Positions 1 through 12,157 of a DNA stretch of 64,000 nucleotides are shown piece by piece. Location: contig JAULBX010031039.1 in assembly GCA_032358255.1 (NCBI GenBank), positions 62,001 to 126,000 of the forward strand. The letters run 5' to 3'. The stretch's first letter is position 1, and each line of letters opens with the position of its first letter. Both the position numbers and the translations under genes were made by a program. This stretch comes from Heterotrichella gracilis (Eukaryota > Sar > Xanthophyceae > Tribonematales > Xanthonemataceae). The notes beneath the pieces are model-generated. The model was not told where the DNA came from and searched no databases. It was given only the letters and a program-made list of their open reading frames with translations.

Positions 1-1910
1 AGTACCAAGCATTCAACCACTTTTTGGGAATGCACTAACCTGCAGAGAATTTGTTTCTCTTTTCGCGTGCCATGGCGTGGCGTCTCACTACTGCAAGGCT
101 TTTCCTCAATCATGCTGCACACACATTTATGCTATGCAGTCCAGTTGCAGCACCGTTGTTAGGCAAAACGAGTGAAGTTGCAAACTGATACAATTATGAC
201 CATTTCATGTGTACCGTGGAACCCTTATATGTGGTTTCCCGTAGCATTTTTAGGACCCTTTTACAGCAGCGCTACGAGCGCGCAGGGTTTAGCTCAGCTT
301 TTATAGCATAGAACCTGCTTAATGTTTGCACCTGATCTGTTTGATATGTATCGTACCTTGAGAGTGTAGCGTGCTGTGTTGGTCCTTTTGACCATGGCGA
401 TAAGCGCCATGGGCGGGCAGGGTGTGCAGGGTTTTTGGACAAGGGGGGTGGCCGTCGAAAATACCGCGGGCTATACAACAGTTTGATTCTGCCTTTGTCG
501 CCTCGTTTGGGCCCTGTACCCCTGCACCCCCCTGGCTGCCCGCCTGTTGCAGTGCCATTTTCTCAGTTGAGCGTTGTCTAGTAACTGGCAAGATTTTGAT
601 ATACGCCGGTAGCGCGTAGGGCCCGTTGTGAAGCATATCTATTGCTGGTGATCAAATTTGCCTTGCTTACTGACTTGTTTCATGTGCCAGCTGCGTGGGA
701 GCACTGTGCTTTTTCTATGTTTTTCAGAACGCAAGCAGCAGTTGTTTCAGTGTGTGTGCAACAATTTGCCAGGTTGCAGCCTATTCAAATATTTGTGTGA
801 CACACCCATTGTCATGTCAGCAAATATGTTACTGCATATCGTTGGTCTTAGAGTGTCTGCTTTTCCTGTGTACTGACCTGCCATGCGTCTTTACTGTAGC
901 GTTAAGTACCGTTGTAGAACGTTTTGAATCAACAAATGTACCTGATAGGGATGTGGATTCCCGCAATTTGGAATGGAACTATGGTTTGGGTTGCAAAGTA
1001 ACAGTGCCCCTGGCTGGTTGTACCTTGAAATTTCTATGTGTCTCCCTCTGTAACGCACGCTGACTTTAACGTGTTTGGTGCTGCCTGGAGAGTCACTTCT
1101 GCTAGGCAGCATTGGTGGGTGATTTTTCAACGCTGTGCCTAGCGAGAAGCTCAGTGACGTCAGAAATGAGTCAATTAGTTTGTAAAAAGTTCTGTCCCAA
1201 AGTGGGACTTCTTACTTCATAACTATGCTTTGAAGACACAAACAAACAAACAAAGGCGTTGAAGATACCCTTGAAATTTAAAGGTACCTAGCGACTACAG
1301 ACAGACTCCTTGGTCCACAGCTGCCAGCCACGGCGTGAGTCACCCACAAGTGTGGCCAACAGTTGCTAAAAGTCATGCCATCTGTCAAGCCAGAGAGCTA
1401 GGCAAATAAGGCATTGGTGGAGCAAGGCATCGCTGAGGAAACTTAACCTGTGGCAGTCCACTTGCAAGTCAACTGGCTGTTTATTTTTGCAAATATACAA
1501 CTCACAACCTATTTTAGGGCGTAGGGTTTTCTGTTGTGTGCACATTTGCTTGCTGGGTGCTTTTAAGGGCACACACTCTTCAAGACAGTTGTCTGCATAC
1601 CATATTGGCCGTCATACACTTTCCACGACCGTCGTCACGCCCACCCCTCGCCACCTTGTTCCTGTGTGTTTCTGCCGCCGTTGCTGCTGCCACCCCCCTC
1701 GCACCCACCTCCATCGCCGCCCCTAGCCCACCCTCAGCTCCCTGCCGGCGACAGCTACCCTACCCACATCCCCTGCTAGTGACGAGCCAGCGCCAGTCGG
1801 CAGCATACCTGTAGTGCGCTCATCAGGGGTTGCGATATCGCCAAACCCGCTGCTGGCGGCCCCCGCAACGTCCCTCTGCAGCTTGCGTTGCAGGGAGAGG
1901 CGCTGCCACG
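1..1910. other. No gene recognised (left edge to NIP7)
   Basis: Only short frames without recognisable motifs are present. A CAAA/ACAAA-type short repeat lies near 1238-1252. The C- and T-rich stretch at about 1630-1910 just ahead of the NIP7 start is the likely promoter and 5' UTR region of that gene. The stretch before it may hold the end of a gene lying off the left edge, but nothing supports this directly. Confidence 0.5.
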
Positions 1911-4388
1911 ATGCGCCCTCTTACGGAAGAGGTATGTGGGTGTATAATCTCGTGGGAAAGTAGTTGCACGCGTCAGCGCGGCGTGGATGGGTGGGCATGC
2001 ATGTGGTGGCGGTGCAATGTTTTGAGAGCAGAATGCATGCGCGTATGCATGCGTGTGGAATTTCTTATTCTGGCCAACCACGGCTGGATCAAAACTCGTG
2101 CGGCGGTTTTTGCAGCTGCTGGCTATGTTTTTGCTGTATTGCGCCCAGGTAGTTGCCCAAGGCACCTGGTGGCATGCACACCAGCACTGCCACCACCTCC
2201 GCCTCAAATTGTGCCTGATACCTCCACCAGAGCACCAGCTCACCTACGCACAGAGCACGCTGCATAGACATACTCTAACCAGTGTGCACCTCGCCACATT
2301 CGATGCCCAGTTCCCTGGCGTTGAACCCCTAGTTGTTGGCCATGGTCTTTGCGCTTGCCTGTCGCCCGCCCACAGAACTGCCTTCCTGTCTCAGCCATAT
2401 ATATTCCCGCCCCAACTAACCACCTACTTGGTAGCAACTGGGTAATATGGCAGTCAGCATGTATTTTATTGCGCAGCCCACAACACAACTTACACCAAAT
2501 GCCCCGCTTTTCCCCCTTCCCAACCCACGCACCCGCGGCAGCCTGTAAAGCCCACATGGCAAACCCCTCCAACCCACCCCACTTCTCCCCCTTGCTTAGG
2601 AGACCAAGGTGCTGCTACCCCTAAACCCTGAACCCTGAACCCTAAACCTCTGAACCCTGAAACCTAAACCCTAAACCCTTGTGCAGGAGACGAAGGTTGT
2701 GTTTGAGAAGCTGTACAAGTACATCGGCAAGGGGATTAAGAACCTGGTGGATGCGGGGGATCAGCCGCACTGCCTGCGGCTGCACAAGCAGAGGGTGTAC
2801 TATGTGCGGGAGGACATAATGCGGCGAGCGACAAATGTAAGGAAAACCCTAGTCAAACCCTACTGATCCAGCTGCACTGTCTGAGGCTGCATGAGCACAG
2901 GGTGTTATGAGCGGTAGGACAAATGTGAGGGAAGTTTAGATTGTTGGGATCATGTTATATTATATGGAGAAGATGTTATGCGACGGGCCACAAATGCAAG
3001 GATAGCATGGATAATCGCTAGCGCACCCCTGATATTCAAGAGTGTTTTTTGACAAACCAGCGCCAGGACATGACTGGCGCCGCATGTGCAGAGTGTGCGA
3101 GGCCGACTGCCCCTATCTAGGGGACAGCTCCTGTGGCTACTAGCATACCTTGCGTGTGCAAACTGCGCCAAATAGCTCTGCTTTGCCAGGCCTGCCATGG
3201 GTCATGTCCAGGAGTATCGCCAGTGGCGACATTGTCCTGCACATATTCCTGACCGCCCCCCCTCCCTCCCCTTGATGCAGGTTGCCCGCGAGAAGCTGAT
3301 GTCCCTGGGCACATGCATCGGCAAATTCACACATTCCAACAAATTCAAGGTCACCATTGGGGCCCTGGACCTATTGGCGCAGCACGCAAAGTACAAGGTA
3401 TGCGCATGCACAAACTCTAATGCACACCCTAGATGGGCACAAACAATTTTGGCGAACCCTTCATCTTGGTAAAGATGCAAAATGCCAGATGTTTACAAAC
3501 TCTAATGCAGACCCTTCATGCGCACAAACCCCAACGCAAAATGCCTGCATGACGAAAAAGTGGCATAAGCCATGCGCATGGCACCACCCCGCAGCACGGA
3601 GCACCACATGGCATGGATGGGTCGAAATGTAGACCTTTCAGAACCCTCCGCTGCATCCCAACCTCCCATCTATACCCGCCACCCTTGCAGCCCCCCAACC
3701 CACCATTCCCGCAGGTGTGGGTCAAGCCCGCCGCCGAGATGCAGTACCTGTACGGCAACCACGTGGCCAAGGCGGGGCTGGGCCGCATCACCGAGAACAC
3801 ACCCGCGTACACGGGGGTGGTCATCTACTCAATGAGCGACGTGCCCCTGGGGTTTGGCGTCACGGCAAAATCGACGGCGGAGTGCCGCAAGGCGGACCCC
3901 AACGCGATCGTGGTGTTCCACCAGGGAGACTGCGGTGGGTGGCGGGGATGGGAGCGGAGAGTGGGTGGCGGTGGTGGTGGTGGGTAGGGTATGATGCCGC
4001 TCGGTGTGTATACCATGGCATTGGGTGGTAGTGCGTGTGTGGCGGCGGAAAGTATGGGGGCGGGGGGGTGCAGTAAGGGCGTGGGTGCACATGGCTGCTC
4101 CCCCCTGCATTGTGTGCAGTGCTCTTGGGTGGTGTAGTGCTGGAGCCCCTGTTTCGGCCATGCCATCATGCACCCCTTGCCTCTCCAGCAGCACTGTTTA
4201 GGGTTTGGGGTTTAGGGTATCATGCACCGTTGCCACCACCTGACTTCCCAGCAAGCATCCCCCCCACACCACACCTCCCTGTCATCCACACCCCACCACT
4301 CACGCTCTTCCATGCCCGTTGACATCTGCCTTGTCCCCCCTCCTGCTGCCTTCCAGGGGAGTATCTTAGATCAGAGGATGACCTGTGA
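1911..4388 (+). CDS. NIP7: 60S ribosome biogenesis factor NIP7, five exons
   Basis: Predicted 179-residue protein, close to the 180 residues known for human NIP7. Exons: 1911-1931, 2687-2836, 3281-3397, 3715-3934, 4357-4388, all with GT-AG introns and matching phases. Exon 1 encodes only MRPLTEE, which is the conserved NIP7 N-terminus and fixes the start. Other family signatures seen: [16 protein letters not shown] (exon 2), [13 protein letters not shown] (exon 3), [18 protein letters not shown] and [11 protein letters not shown] (exon 4), and the short tail EYLRSEDDL (exon 5). In the known family an N-terminal domain is followed by an RNA-binding PUA domain; NIP7 acts in the nucleolus in pre-rRNA processing and 60S assembly. 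The gene looks intact. Introns 1 and 2 hold decayed copies of the edges of exon 2 (listed separately). Confidence 0.96.
2596..2680 (+). repeat. Exon-2 5'-edge echo and telomere-like tract in NIP7 intron 1
   Basis: At 2600-2612 the sequence AGGAGACCAAGGTG resembles the true acceptor and start of exon 2 (CAGGAGACGAAGGTTG at 2684). The two are separated by about 50 nt of degenerate CCCTAAA/CCCTGAA repeats that run up to the functional acceptor. Confidence 0.75.
2864..3008 (+). repeat. Two decayed echoes of NIP7 exon 2 3' edge in intron 2
   Basis: 2864-2931 matches the last ~75 nt of exon 2 plus its donor (2759-2842): GATC-AGC-GCACTG, GGCTGCA, AGGGTGT and ACAAATGT-AGG recur in order. 2950-3008 is a second, more decayed copy ending in GCCACAAATGCAAGG, where the donor GT has become GC. 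A short AACCCTAGTCAAACCCT tract separates the true donor from the first echo. Confidence 0.75.
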
Positions 4389-6170
4389 GGCGACCGCACC
4401 CGCACATGCACAGGGGCCCTCTGCCCTGCCAGGGAGCTGTCACGCACAAGATATGCAAGGGGAGGAAGTGGGCGCAAATGCGGATGAAGCCAGATGGTCG
4501 GAATTTCAAGGGCTGTTATGATCCTCTATGGAAATGCATGGAATCGCGTGCCTCGTCACCTGGTGACAGGCGAAGCAGGTCAAGGTATTGGGACTCGTCA
4601 TAGCATGGTGTATCTCATCCTGCGGCTCCTATACACTCAGCCTGCAATTCGCTGGTGTATGCTGCCTCTTGTGGTGGCATTTGTGTCTTGCTTACATCTT
4701 CCCTGACGCGACGCCAGGGCGCCTTTTATAGTTTTCCCTGAGCTACAATTTTTACAGCTGACAATTGTGTGCTAAATATATTGATAGGTATGCAGACTAG
4801 ATCGTCTAGTCCGTCGCAGTGACAATAATGCTGGTTTTTGAATTCTGGGTGCGTGGAAACAACGGAGGTTGCACGCAGAGCGTCGGTGTGAGACCTCCAA
4901 CAACTGTTGAACACAGCAACGGATCTACTTTTGGCTGCTAGCCTCCTTGGCATGGTGTTAACGTACAGTTGTCAGCAGTGTGCGCACGCCCTCGAACCTT
5001 ATGGCAAATTTGCACTTGCCAGTGTGTGTCAGTCAGGCTCTGCAGAACTCTGCTATTCTCAAGCAATCACAATGCGCACAAGGCCTTCCTATTGTAATAG
5101 GAAGGCTTTCCCGTCGTTTTCAACACCCATCCATGCAGACACTACAGTATGCAGTGTTTTGACGGGGATTAGGGTTTAGGGTACCATAATGGGGCGCGCC
5201 CCGGCGCTGCATATGATACGACCCACAATTCGACGCAGCGCGAAGTGTTCCAAGAAACGCCCAGTGGGATACTTCAACAACGCCCCGCCACTACCAGCCA
5301 CGAACAGACTGCGCCGGGGACACCTCGTATTGTCAAGGTGTATTTTGTTGGACGCGGCGCAAGCGGTGGTCTAGTCACGACTGCGCATGTATGCATGCAT
5401 GCAAGCGATTGTTTAAATGCTAGGGGTTTTACAAGGGATTGATAGCCAAGCTTCGCTGTTGACAGTTGCTTATGAGGTATACCACCACCGCGGGGCCTCC
5501 ATCCCCGCCTGAGATGACCACCAAGGGGTGGGGCGGCGGTGACGGGGAGGCGAGCATTGCTGCGATATTCCATTGGGTACACATATGGGACACAGCGGTG
5601 GCCCACAAGTCCTTGTTGGCACGCCCACGCAAACAGCACCGATCCCAGTTCTCATACATACCGAGTTCCTTTGGCGCACAGGTGAGGACCTTGCAATCGA
5701 CCTGTTTAGTATTCTTGAGAATGGCCAGCCTTGAGGTGAGCCCTTGACTGTGGCAGGGCGTGTATGGGCTTTGATAGTGTCCCGGCACCGGGAACTCCGG
5801 TGTAGGGACCACTGATCTTTACTTTCGATGGGCATGCAAAAACGCGGCAAGGATATGCATGCATCTTGATGCATAATTGTATATGCATGCATACCAATTC
5901 CTGCGCCAGCAACACCCCTTGCTTCTCTGTACCAAGAAAACCTGCAGAGTTCGGACTGCCTACACTGCCTGCCAACTAGCAAGCCCTGGGAGGCATTCGC
6001 CCACCTGCTATGCCCCATCCCCAACTGTATACACGCGCCCACCACCCCCAAGTTGCGCAGGTGCTGACACGCCATACTACCAGATCAACAAGCTTGACAC
6101 CAGCGTGCTGCGCAGGTGGTGGACCCCACACCCTGTCTTTCAAGCAACTGCCCTTGCAGGTGCCACCACC
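4389..6170. other. Intergenic: NIP7 3' region to first F-box gene
   Basis: No supportable gene. It holds the NIP7 3' UTR, a TTTAGGG-like tract near 5168-5181, several CATGCATG palindromes (5388-5404, 5850-5890) and, at about 6085-6120, a leader segment shared with the other F-box paralogs (AAGCTTGAC then TG-GCTG-GCAGG) just before the F-box start. Confidence 0.5.
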
Positions 6171-9100
6171 ATGGCTGAGGAGCCAGATCTCTTCCCCCTC
6201 CACTCCCTGCCAGACGACTTCCTTCGGGATTTCCTACAGGGGGTGCTGGGCTGGCTGCCCCTGGACGAGCGTGTGCGCTACCAGACGGTGCACAGCGACT
6301 GGCAAACAGCCCTGCAGGGGCCCAGTGCAGCCTGGCGGCGAGTGACCTTGCCAGAAAATTGCCCACAGCAGCTGTTGACGTTCCTGTCCAATAGCAACGG
6401 GGCAAGGCTGGCTCACACCACGCACCTTGACCTGGCTAACCAACCTGTTGGGCTGCACATGCTGGTGGACGGTACCAGCGCGGGGCACATGCAGTCTCTG
6501 GCGGGGTTGTGCCTCGTTCCAGAGCGCTTGGACTGCTTCCTGAAGGATGTGGTTGCAGTGGGCCACCTCACCAGCCTGCGCTCCCTGGAAATAGCGTGGG
6601 ACATCTGTGAGGTGACAAGCAACGTCGGGAAGATTCGCGAATTTGGCATCGCACTCAGCCAGCTCACTAACCTGCAGTCTCTGAAACTGAAGCTGGTCTT
6701 GGCTGTTGCGGACGTCCCCAACCGCAGGACCCTGGCGTCAGCTGTGGAGGCACTCTCCAGCCTGCAGCACCTGCAATCTTTGGACTTTTCCGTTGGATGG
6801 GACGGCAGGGATGGAAGGGGCCCAACACCTTGCCTCCCTACACTTGCCAGCCTGGCAGCCCTCCGTGTGAACGATGGAGTTGGCTGGTCTGGCACCGCCG
6901 GGCTCCATGTGTGGCTGGCACAATTAACCCATGATCGCATGCCTCAGCTCCGCAGCCTGACCATCAACCTGTGGACCAAGGACATGCCTCAGGTGCTATC
7001 ACTGGCCCATGTCGCTTTTCTCGCCAGGCTTACCTTTGTCGTCGTTGATGCAAAGGATGAGCCACTCCAGGCGTCACTGGAGCTGCCATCCTTTGAGCTG
7101 CCAGACTCCCTCGGGGTGTTGACCATCTGCGGGATGGGGCTGACACCCATTGTGCTTCAGCTGCCCCTGGCTTTGCAGCCGCCAGCTCAGCTGCACAACG
7201 CGCCTGGCGGCGTTTCAGCACCCTCTTTTTCTCCAGAAAGGAAGCAAGCTACCTTGGCATACTACAGAGCATTGCAGGTGTGGAGGTCATAGGGGTTTCA
7301 TAGTGAATGAAGGATGGTGTAGATGGTGGCCTGACACTGCATGGTCATGGCTACACCCGCTGAAATAAATTACCTGGGCATAAAGGGAGTATTTATTTTA
7401 ATAGTTATCTCCATACCCATTGCATCCCACTCGTAGTTCTGGATGGGCCTTGCCCAGGTAAGCCCGCCCACCCAAGTATACCGCAATTGGGGCTCCTAGT
7501 GTGGTAGCTGGCTTGTGCCTCTAGTGCAGGGTACATGCCCGGTCCTCAGCGGGTCCTGTAGGGAGCGGTGCATGCAATGCACAGTGTCACACTGTGTGGT
7601 ATTGACTGCTTGGCGCTGGGTGCAGGTTGCTGCAGGAGGCCATGGCGGTGGTGGAATTGGTGTGGCCTCAATCCCCTGGTCAAGCGCTGCACAGGCTGCC
7701 ACCTCACCGACCCACTTGTTGAGCGCCCCAACCCCAGCCCTTGGAGGACATTTCCCCCTCATCCAACATGGAGTTGTCGACGAGAGGTAGGGATTAAAAA
7801 TACCGCGAGTTGTCAAAATATTGCACTTATTGTCGTTGAATGCAGGTATTGTACTCTTTTTGGAAAATCTACATGTGATATGGTGTGATACGTAAAAACA
7901 TTGGTTTAGATGTACATTATATAATGTACATTATATGATATATAATATATTTTTGTTTTAATTTTACTCAAATAAGTCTTGAATGTGGATTTCATTGCAT
8001 GTGAGCGGTGAAACAATAATAGTTTGCCAAATGAGTTATGGTGTGGGTTTATTCATGTGCTCGGGTGTGGCTTTTGCCTTTTTGCAGCAGTTATCAGTTG
8101 AATTGTAGAAAGTGACTTGTCACCACGCATTTTCAATGTGTGTTGAACATATTAAAACTAAAAAATATGCACACATATGTACCACGGTATATACGGACTG
8201 CATATCCCTTATTATGTAACACGCATCTTGAATCCCTAAATGTACATGTACATGTGTGCGACTTTCACTCCATCAGCTTTACTTCCTCTTCAGTAGCAAA
8301 CCTGCAAAACACTGCCAACTGCTATCGGTGCTGTTTGTTAGTGAACACCATATAAGGTTGCGGGGTGTGCTTGCAGACGTGTGCTGCTGGAGGTTGCAAG
8401 GGCGATGGAGCAGGGTGCCTTCAGTACGAGTGTGGAGTTAATGAGAGGCTGGCGGGAGGAGGTGCCCTTTGAGAAGTGGGAAGGAGTGCATGGGGCGCAC
8501 GTGGTCTCAATCAGGTGAGCAGGCCTTGGGCCATGAGGAGATTCACGCGCACAAAGCACAGTCGCTTGCACAACCATGGCGCATAAGTCTTTCGTTCCAC
8601 CTCCGTCTTGACAGTCCAACTGTAGCCCTGGTTGCACCACTGACAGCCAGTCCAAAGCTCCTCGACAACCATCCTCTTCTATTTCTGCTGTTCAGTGGTG
8701 AGGTCTGCTGGGCCCTTTGATGTCCCTAGTACCGTCCTACGTGTCACAGTCCACAAGGGCAGGGCCTGGCTTGTGATGTTACTGTCCAGGCTCCCACCGA
8801 TTCCCTCTCCTTGGCTAACCTCCCCAGCATGAGTAACCCCCTGGGTTCAAGGACCGTGTGTTGTGCTGTGCAGTTTGGGAGGAAAAAGCCTCACGGGGGA
8901 CCTCGGTGACCTCCCCGAATGCCTCGCCTACCTTCCTGCGCTCCGCACCCTGTACGTATTACGCAGAAGCAGTGGTTTCAAGGCTGCCGCATACAATCTG
9001 ATACTGGTATCATACTTGATGCTTGCAATTACAGGACGATGTGCTGACATGTTTGCACTGCTACCGGTGATTGTTGCTGTTGGGTGTTGTGATGTGCTCC

Positions 9101-12100
9101 TGTGATGGCATGGTGGATGATGGTATGCTGGTGTGCCTCATAGGTGTAACTAGCGGTGTCCCATCTATTTTGACCCCTAGTTTGATGGGTGTGTGGTTGC
9201 GGTGACATGGTCGCAAGTGCCCATGGTTTGCTAGGAAGAAATGCAGGGAGCTCAATATGCGTAAACATCAAAATAAGCTAGCAGTCGTAGTGTCAGTACA
9301 GGCAGGCACACATCTAGTTACTAGATTCAAAGCTACACGTTCTTCCCGTTTTGCCATGGGCCAGTCCAATTGCGCATATGCACCATTTGGCCCGGCACCC
9401 CAATGCACCTCCCTTGCCATGTGGTGCTTGCCAATGCACCATGTTGTCTACTGCGCTCAAGTAAAGATCACCACTTTTGCAGGCATTTGTACAATAACAA
9501 CCTGAGTGGGCACCTGCCGGCTGCATGGGGTACACCAGGGGCGTTTCCGTGGCTGGCGAGTTTGTGAGTATCCTTGCATGGCACACGGGTGCACCATCTC
9601 CGCCATGTGTTGCGGGCCAATGTGCTCTCTCGTTTACTGTACTCAACACCACATGCTGTCACCTTGCAGGGATTTGGAAAACAATCAGTTGACTGGGCAC
9701 CTGCCGCCTGAGTGGGGCAGCCCAGGAGCGTTTCCGCAGCTGAAATGCCTGTGAGTAGTCATGCATGGTGGTGCCTAGCATGCCATTACAGATGCACCAC
9801 CACTGCCGTCTGTTGCTGGTCAAAGTGCCCCCACATCTACTGTGCTCACCACCACTTTTGGAGGAGGTTGGAGATGAGCTGACTGGGCAGCTGCCAGCTG
9901 CATGGGGCAGCCCAGGGACGTTTCAGCAGCTGCAGTACCTATTAGTAGCCATGCATTGGTGACCCCCAGCATGCCACCACAGATGCACCACCCCCGCCAC
10001 GTATTGCTCGATACGGTAGTGTGCTCCTCTGTGTACCCAGTGCGCTGACCAACACACGGGTACCATGCAGGAATTTGTACGAGAATAACCTGAGTGGGCA
10101 GCTGCCAGCAGCGTGGGGCACTCCAGGGGCCTTTCCCATGTTGCAGTCATTGTGAGTAGGGGTGCATGACACTCAAGTGCACAAATTCTGCCACGCGTTG
10201 CTGACCAACTTGCTCTTTCATCTTATGTACCAACCACCACATGCAGAGGAGGTTTGATATCTACAAGCTATCTGGACACTCACCAGCGGTCCTGGAGCGT
10301 TTTTGCAGCTGCGTGACCTATCATTAGCCATGCAGAATGGTGCCAAGCATGCCACCACATTTGGCACCACCCCTGCCACATTTGCGCAATAATATGCTAC
10401 TCTGTGTACCCAGTGCGCTGAATAACACACGGCTGCCAATGCAGGAATTTGTACAAGAACAACCTGAATGGGCAGCTACCGCCTGAGTGGGGCAGTTCAG
10501 GGGCGTTTCCGCAGCTGGAGAGACTGTGAGTAGCTTTGCATGGCATCCGGGGGTGCATTGTTTCTGCCATGTGTTGCTGACCCACTTGTCCCCACGTCTC
10601 CTGTGCTCTCCGACGCATGGGGAGAAGGTGGAAATCAACAAGGTCATGGGGCAGCTACCAGTTGCATGGGGTTGCCCAGAGCCACATCCTCAGCTGCAGT
10701 ACCTGTTAATAGCCATGCATAATGGTGTCCAGCATGCCACACCGTTGCACCGCCCCTGCCATGGCTTGCTCAATATTCTGCCCCACTGCATACCCAGTGC
10801 GCAGACAGAACCCGGCCACCAATGCATGCTTTTGTGTAAGAAATGTTAAACAATTGCATGCATTGGTGGCCGCAGGGCAGGGATTAACCGCCTGTTAAAC
10901 AACAACAGAGCAGGGATTAACTAACTGTTAAACAATAGCATCTCTCGCTCAGGGCAATCCCTCCCCTTACTCGACCAGGGGAAAACATATTTGTTTCCCG
11001 CCGTGACACCCTTTGCATGGCGGGGGTGGTGTAAATTACGGTTTTAGCGGGTATACATGCTTGGCTGCCCTCCTCCTGTGCAGGCCATTGATGCGCGCAA
11101 TGTATCCTCTCCGCCGCAACCCGGTACAGTGGTGCCAACTGTGCGCTGCAGTTGTGCCCCACCCATGTCGTTGCCCATCCTCCCGTCACCACATGCAGGT
11201 ACCTGGAGCAGAACCAGCTGAGCGGGGAGCTGCCGGAAGAGTGGGACAGTGCGTGTGCGTTCCCAAAAATGGGACTCATGTAAGTTGCGGTGGCTCGCGG
11301 TTTTCAGGGGTGCACTCATAGCGGTAGGCTGTGTGGTTGCTTTAGTCCACCACATGGCGGTGCAGTTGGGCAGGGATGTATTATGGCATTGAGTGTACTC
11401 CTTGGTATTGCGTGTATACGCCCCTTGCAGCCAGGCATGGGTAGTGCACAGGGAATGGTAGTGGCTGTCCGAGATGGGGCAAACCCTACACCCTCTCCAG
11501 TACTGCTCATGAGATCTCAGGCAACGCCAGAGATGATGGGGTGTGGGTTTGACAGCAAGTGATTGCCTGTAGATCCACTGGCCCATGCAACCAAGGTGCA
11601 CTTCTGCAATCTTTTTTAAAGAAGAAAGAAGGGCTGTAGGTTAAGGACTTCCCGACACCAGCCATTGTGCCCTGTGCACCCTGTTCCTGTGGTGGGCCTA
11701 GGGAAGGGACAGTGATGGAGCAGGGCCCTAAGGGTTCTTGATAAAGCTCAGCAATCCTGTGCAACAGGACAGGGCACGCAAGTGGGCCACAATCCCGTGC
11801 AACATGGCCAGGCCATGTACACCAGTCTTACAGTCCAGGATTGCCAACTGTGCGCTGCTGTAGTACCGCGTGCATGTCCCTCACCCAAGCTTCTGGCACC
11901 CGATATGCAGGAACATGCGCGATAATGCCATATCATGGGGGGAGCAGCAACACATCCGGGCAAACTCGAAGAAGGGTCAGAACATCTGGTACGATATAGA
12001 GGTGTGCGGGTTTCGTAGGTTTGCGTTGCTCCCATCCCACCTCACAACCGCATTTGGCCAGGCCAGTGTGTGGGCCGCCCAAGCTGTGAGGCTTGGGCCG

Positions 12101-12157
12101 CATGCCCCACCCCCCTTTGTGGGTGACAGGCATCAGCCAGAGCGCATGTGGATCTAG
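6171..12157 (+). CDS. F-box/LRR protein with receptor-type LRR tail (paralog 1)
   Basis: Predicted 711 residues in ten exons: 6171-7277, 7626-7786, 8377-8514, 8874-8951, 9483-9563, 9670-9750, 10071-10151, 10445-10525, 11199-11279, 11911-12157. Every junction keeps phase. The start MAEEPDLFPLHSLPDDF is chosen because paralogs 2 and 3 start at the same point. Residues ~10-55 form an F-box (LPDDFL, VLGWLPLDERVR, W, ALQGPSAAW), known to bind Skp1 in SCF ubiquitin ligases. Irregular LRRs follow (LTNLQSLKLKL, LQHLQSLDFSV). Exon 2 is a Gly/Ala/Pro linker ending VVDER. Exon 3 resembles the plant LRR N-cap (VLLEVARAM, KWEGVHG, VVSIS) without its cysteines. Exon 4 has LTGDLGDLP. Exons 5-9 each hold one 27-residue LRR such as LYNNNLSGHLPAAWG. 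The last exon (NMRDNAIS) is less certain. Inferred role: substrate receptor of an SCF ligase; target unknown. Confidence 0.85.
7911..7930. repeat. Perfect 20-bp palindrome in an intron
   Basis: TGTACATTATATAATGTACA is its own reverse complement. It lies in the AT-rich part of intron 2 of F-box paralog 1 and is followed by more TATA-like sequence. No function is evident. Confidence 0.8.
9862..9940 (+). pseudogene. Dead LRR exon 1 in F-box paralog 1
   Basis: Matches a live LRR exon (CTGACTGGGCAGCTGCC, GCATGGGGCAGCCCAGG, CAGCTGCAGTACCT), but the start of the repeat is short by about one codon, the acceptor is weak and the expected GTGAGT donor reads ATTAGT. It sits in the intron between the live exons at 9670 and 10071. 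Confidence 0.75.
10247..10320 (+). pseudogene. Dead LRR exon 2 in F-box paralog 1
   Basis: A decayed LRR exon (AGGAGGTTTGATATCTACAA, CTGGAGCGTTTTTGCAGCTG) with internal deletions and a donor replaced by ATCATTAG. It follows the live exon at 10071, repeating the live-then-dead order seen at 9670/9862. Confidence 0.65.
10622..10703 (+). pseudogene. Dead LRR exon 3 in F-box paralog 1
   Basis: A decayed LRR exon (GGGGCAGCTACCAGTTGCA, CAGCTGCAGTACCT) lacking a proper acceptor; the donor position reads GTTAAT. It follows the live exon at 10445 and closes the third live-dead pair. Confidence 0.65.

Larger units (their letters stand above)
9670..10703 (+). repeat. Higher-order tandem repeat: live plus dead LRR exon pair x3
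   Basis: Three units of about 375-400 bp, starting at the live exons 9670, 10071 and 10445. Each contains one intact 81-nt LRR exon, an intron with ATGCACCAC and TTGCTG motifs, and one dead LRR exon followed by TAGCCATGCA. The dead exons share the mutated donor region, so a pair with one already dead exon was duplicated. Confidence 0.7.

Noticed and set aside
272-1726. Several short open frames on both strands
   Set aside because: No recognisable motif, no consistent splice partners and low-complexity composition; treated as chance frames.
7911-7930. Palindrome as an operator or origin element
   Set aside because: It lies inside an intron within simple AT-rich DNA; 20 bp of TATA-like symmetry is not enough to claim a function.
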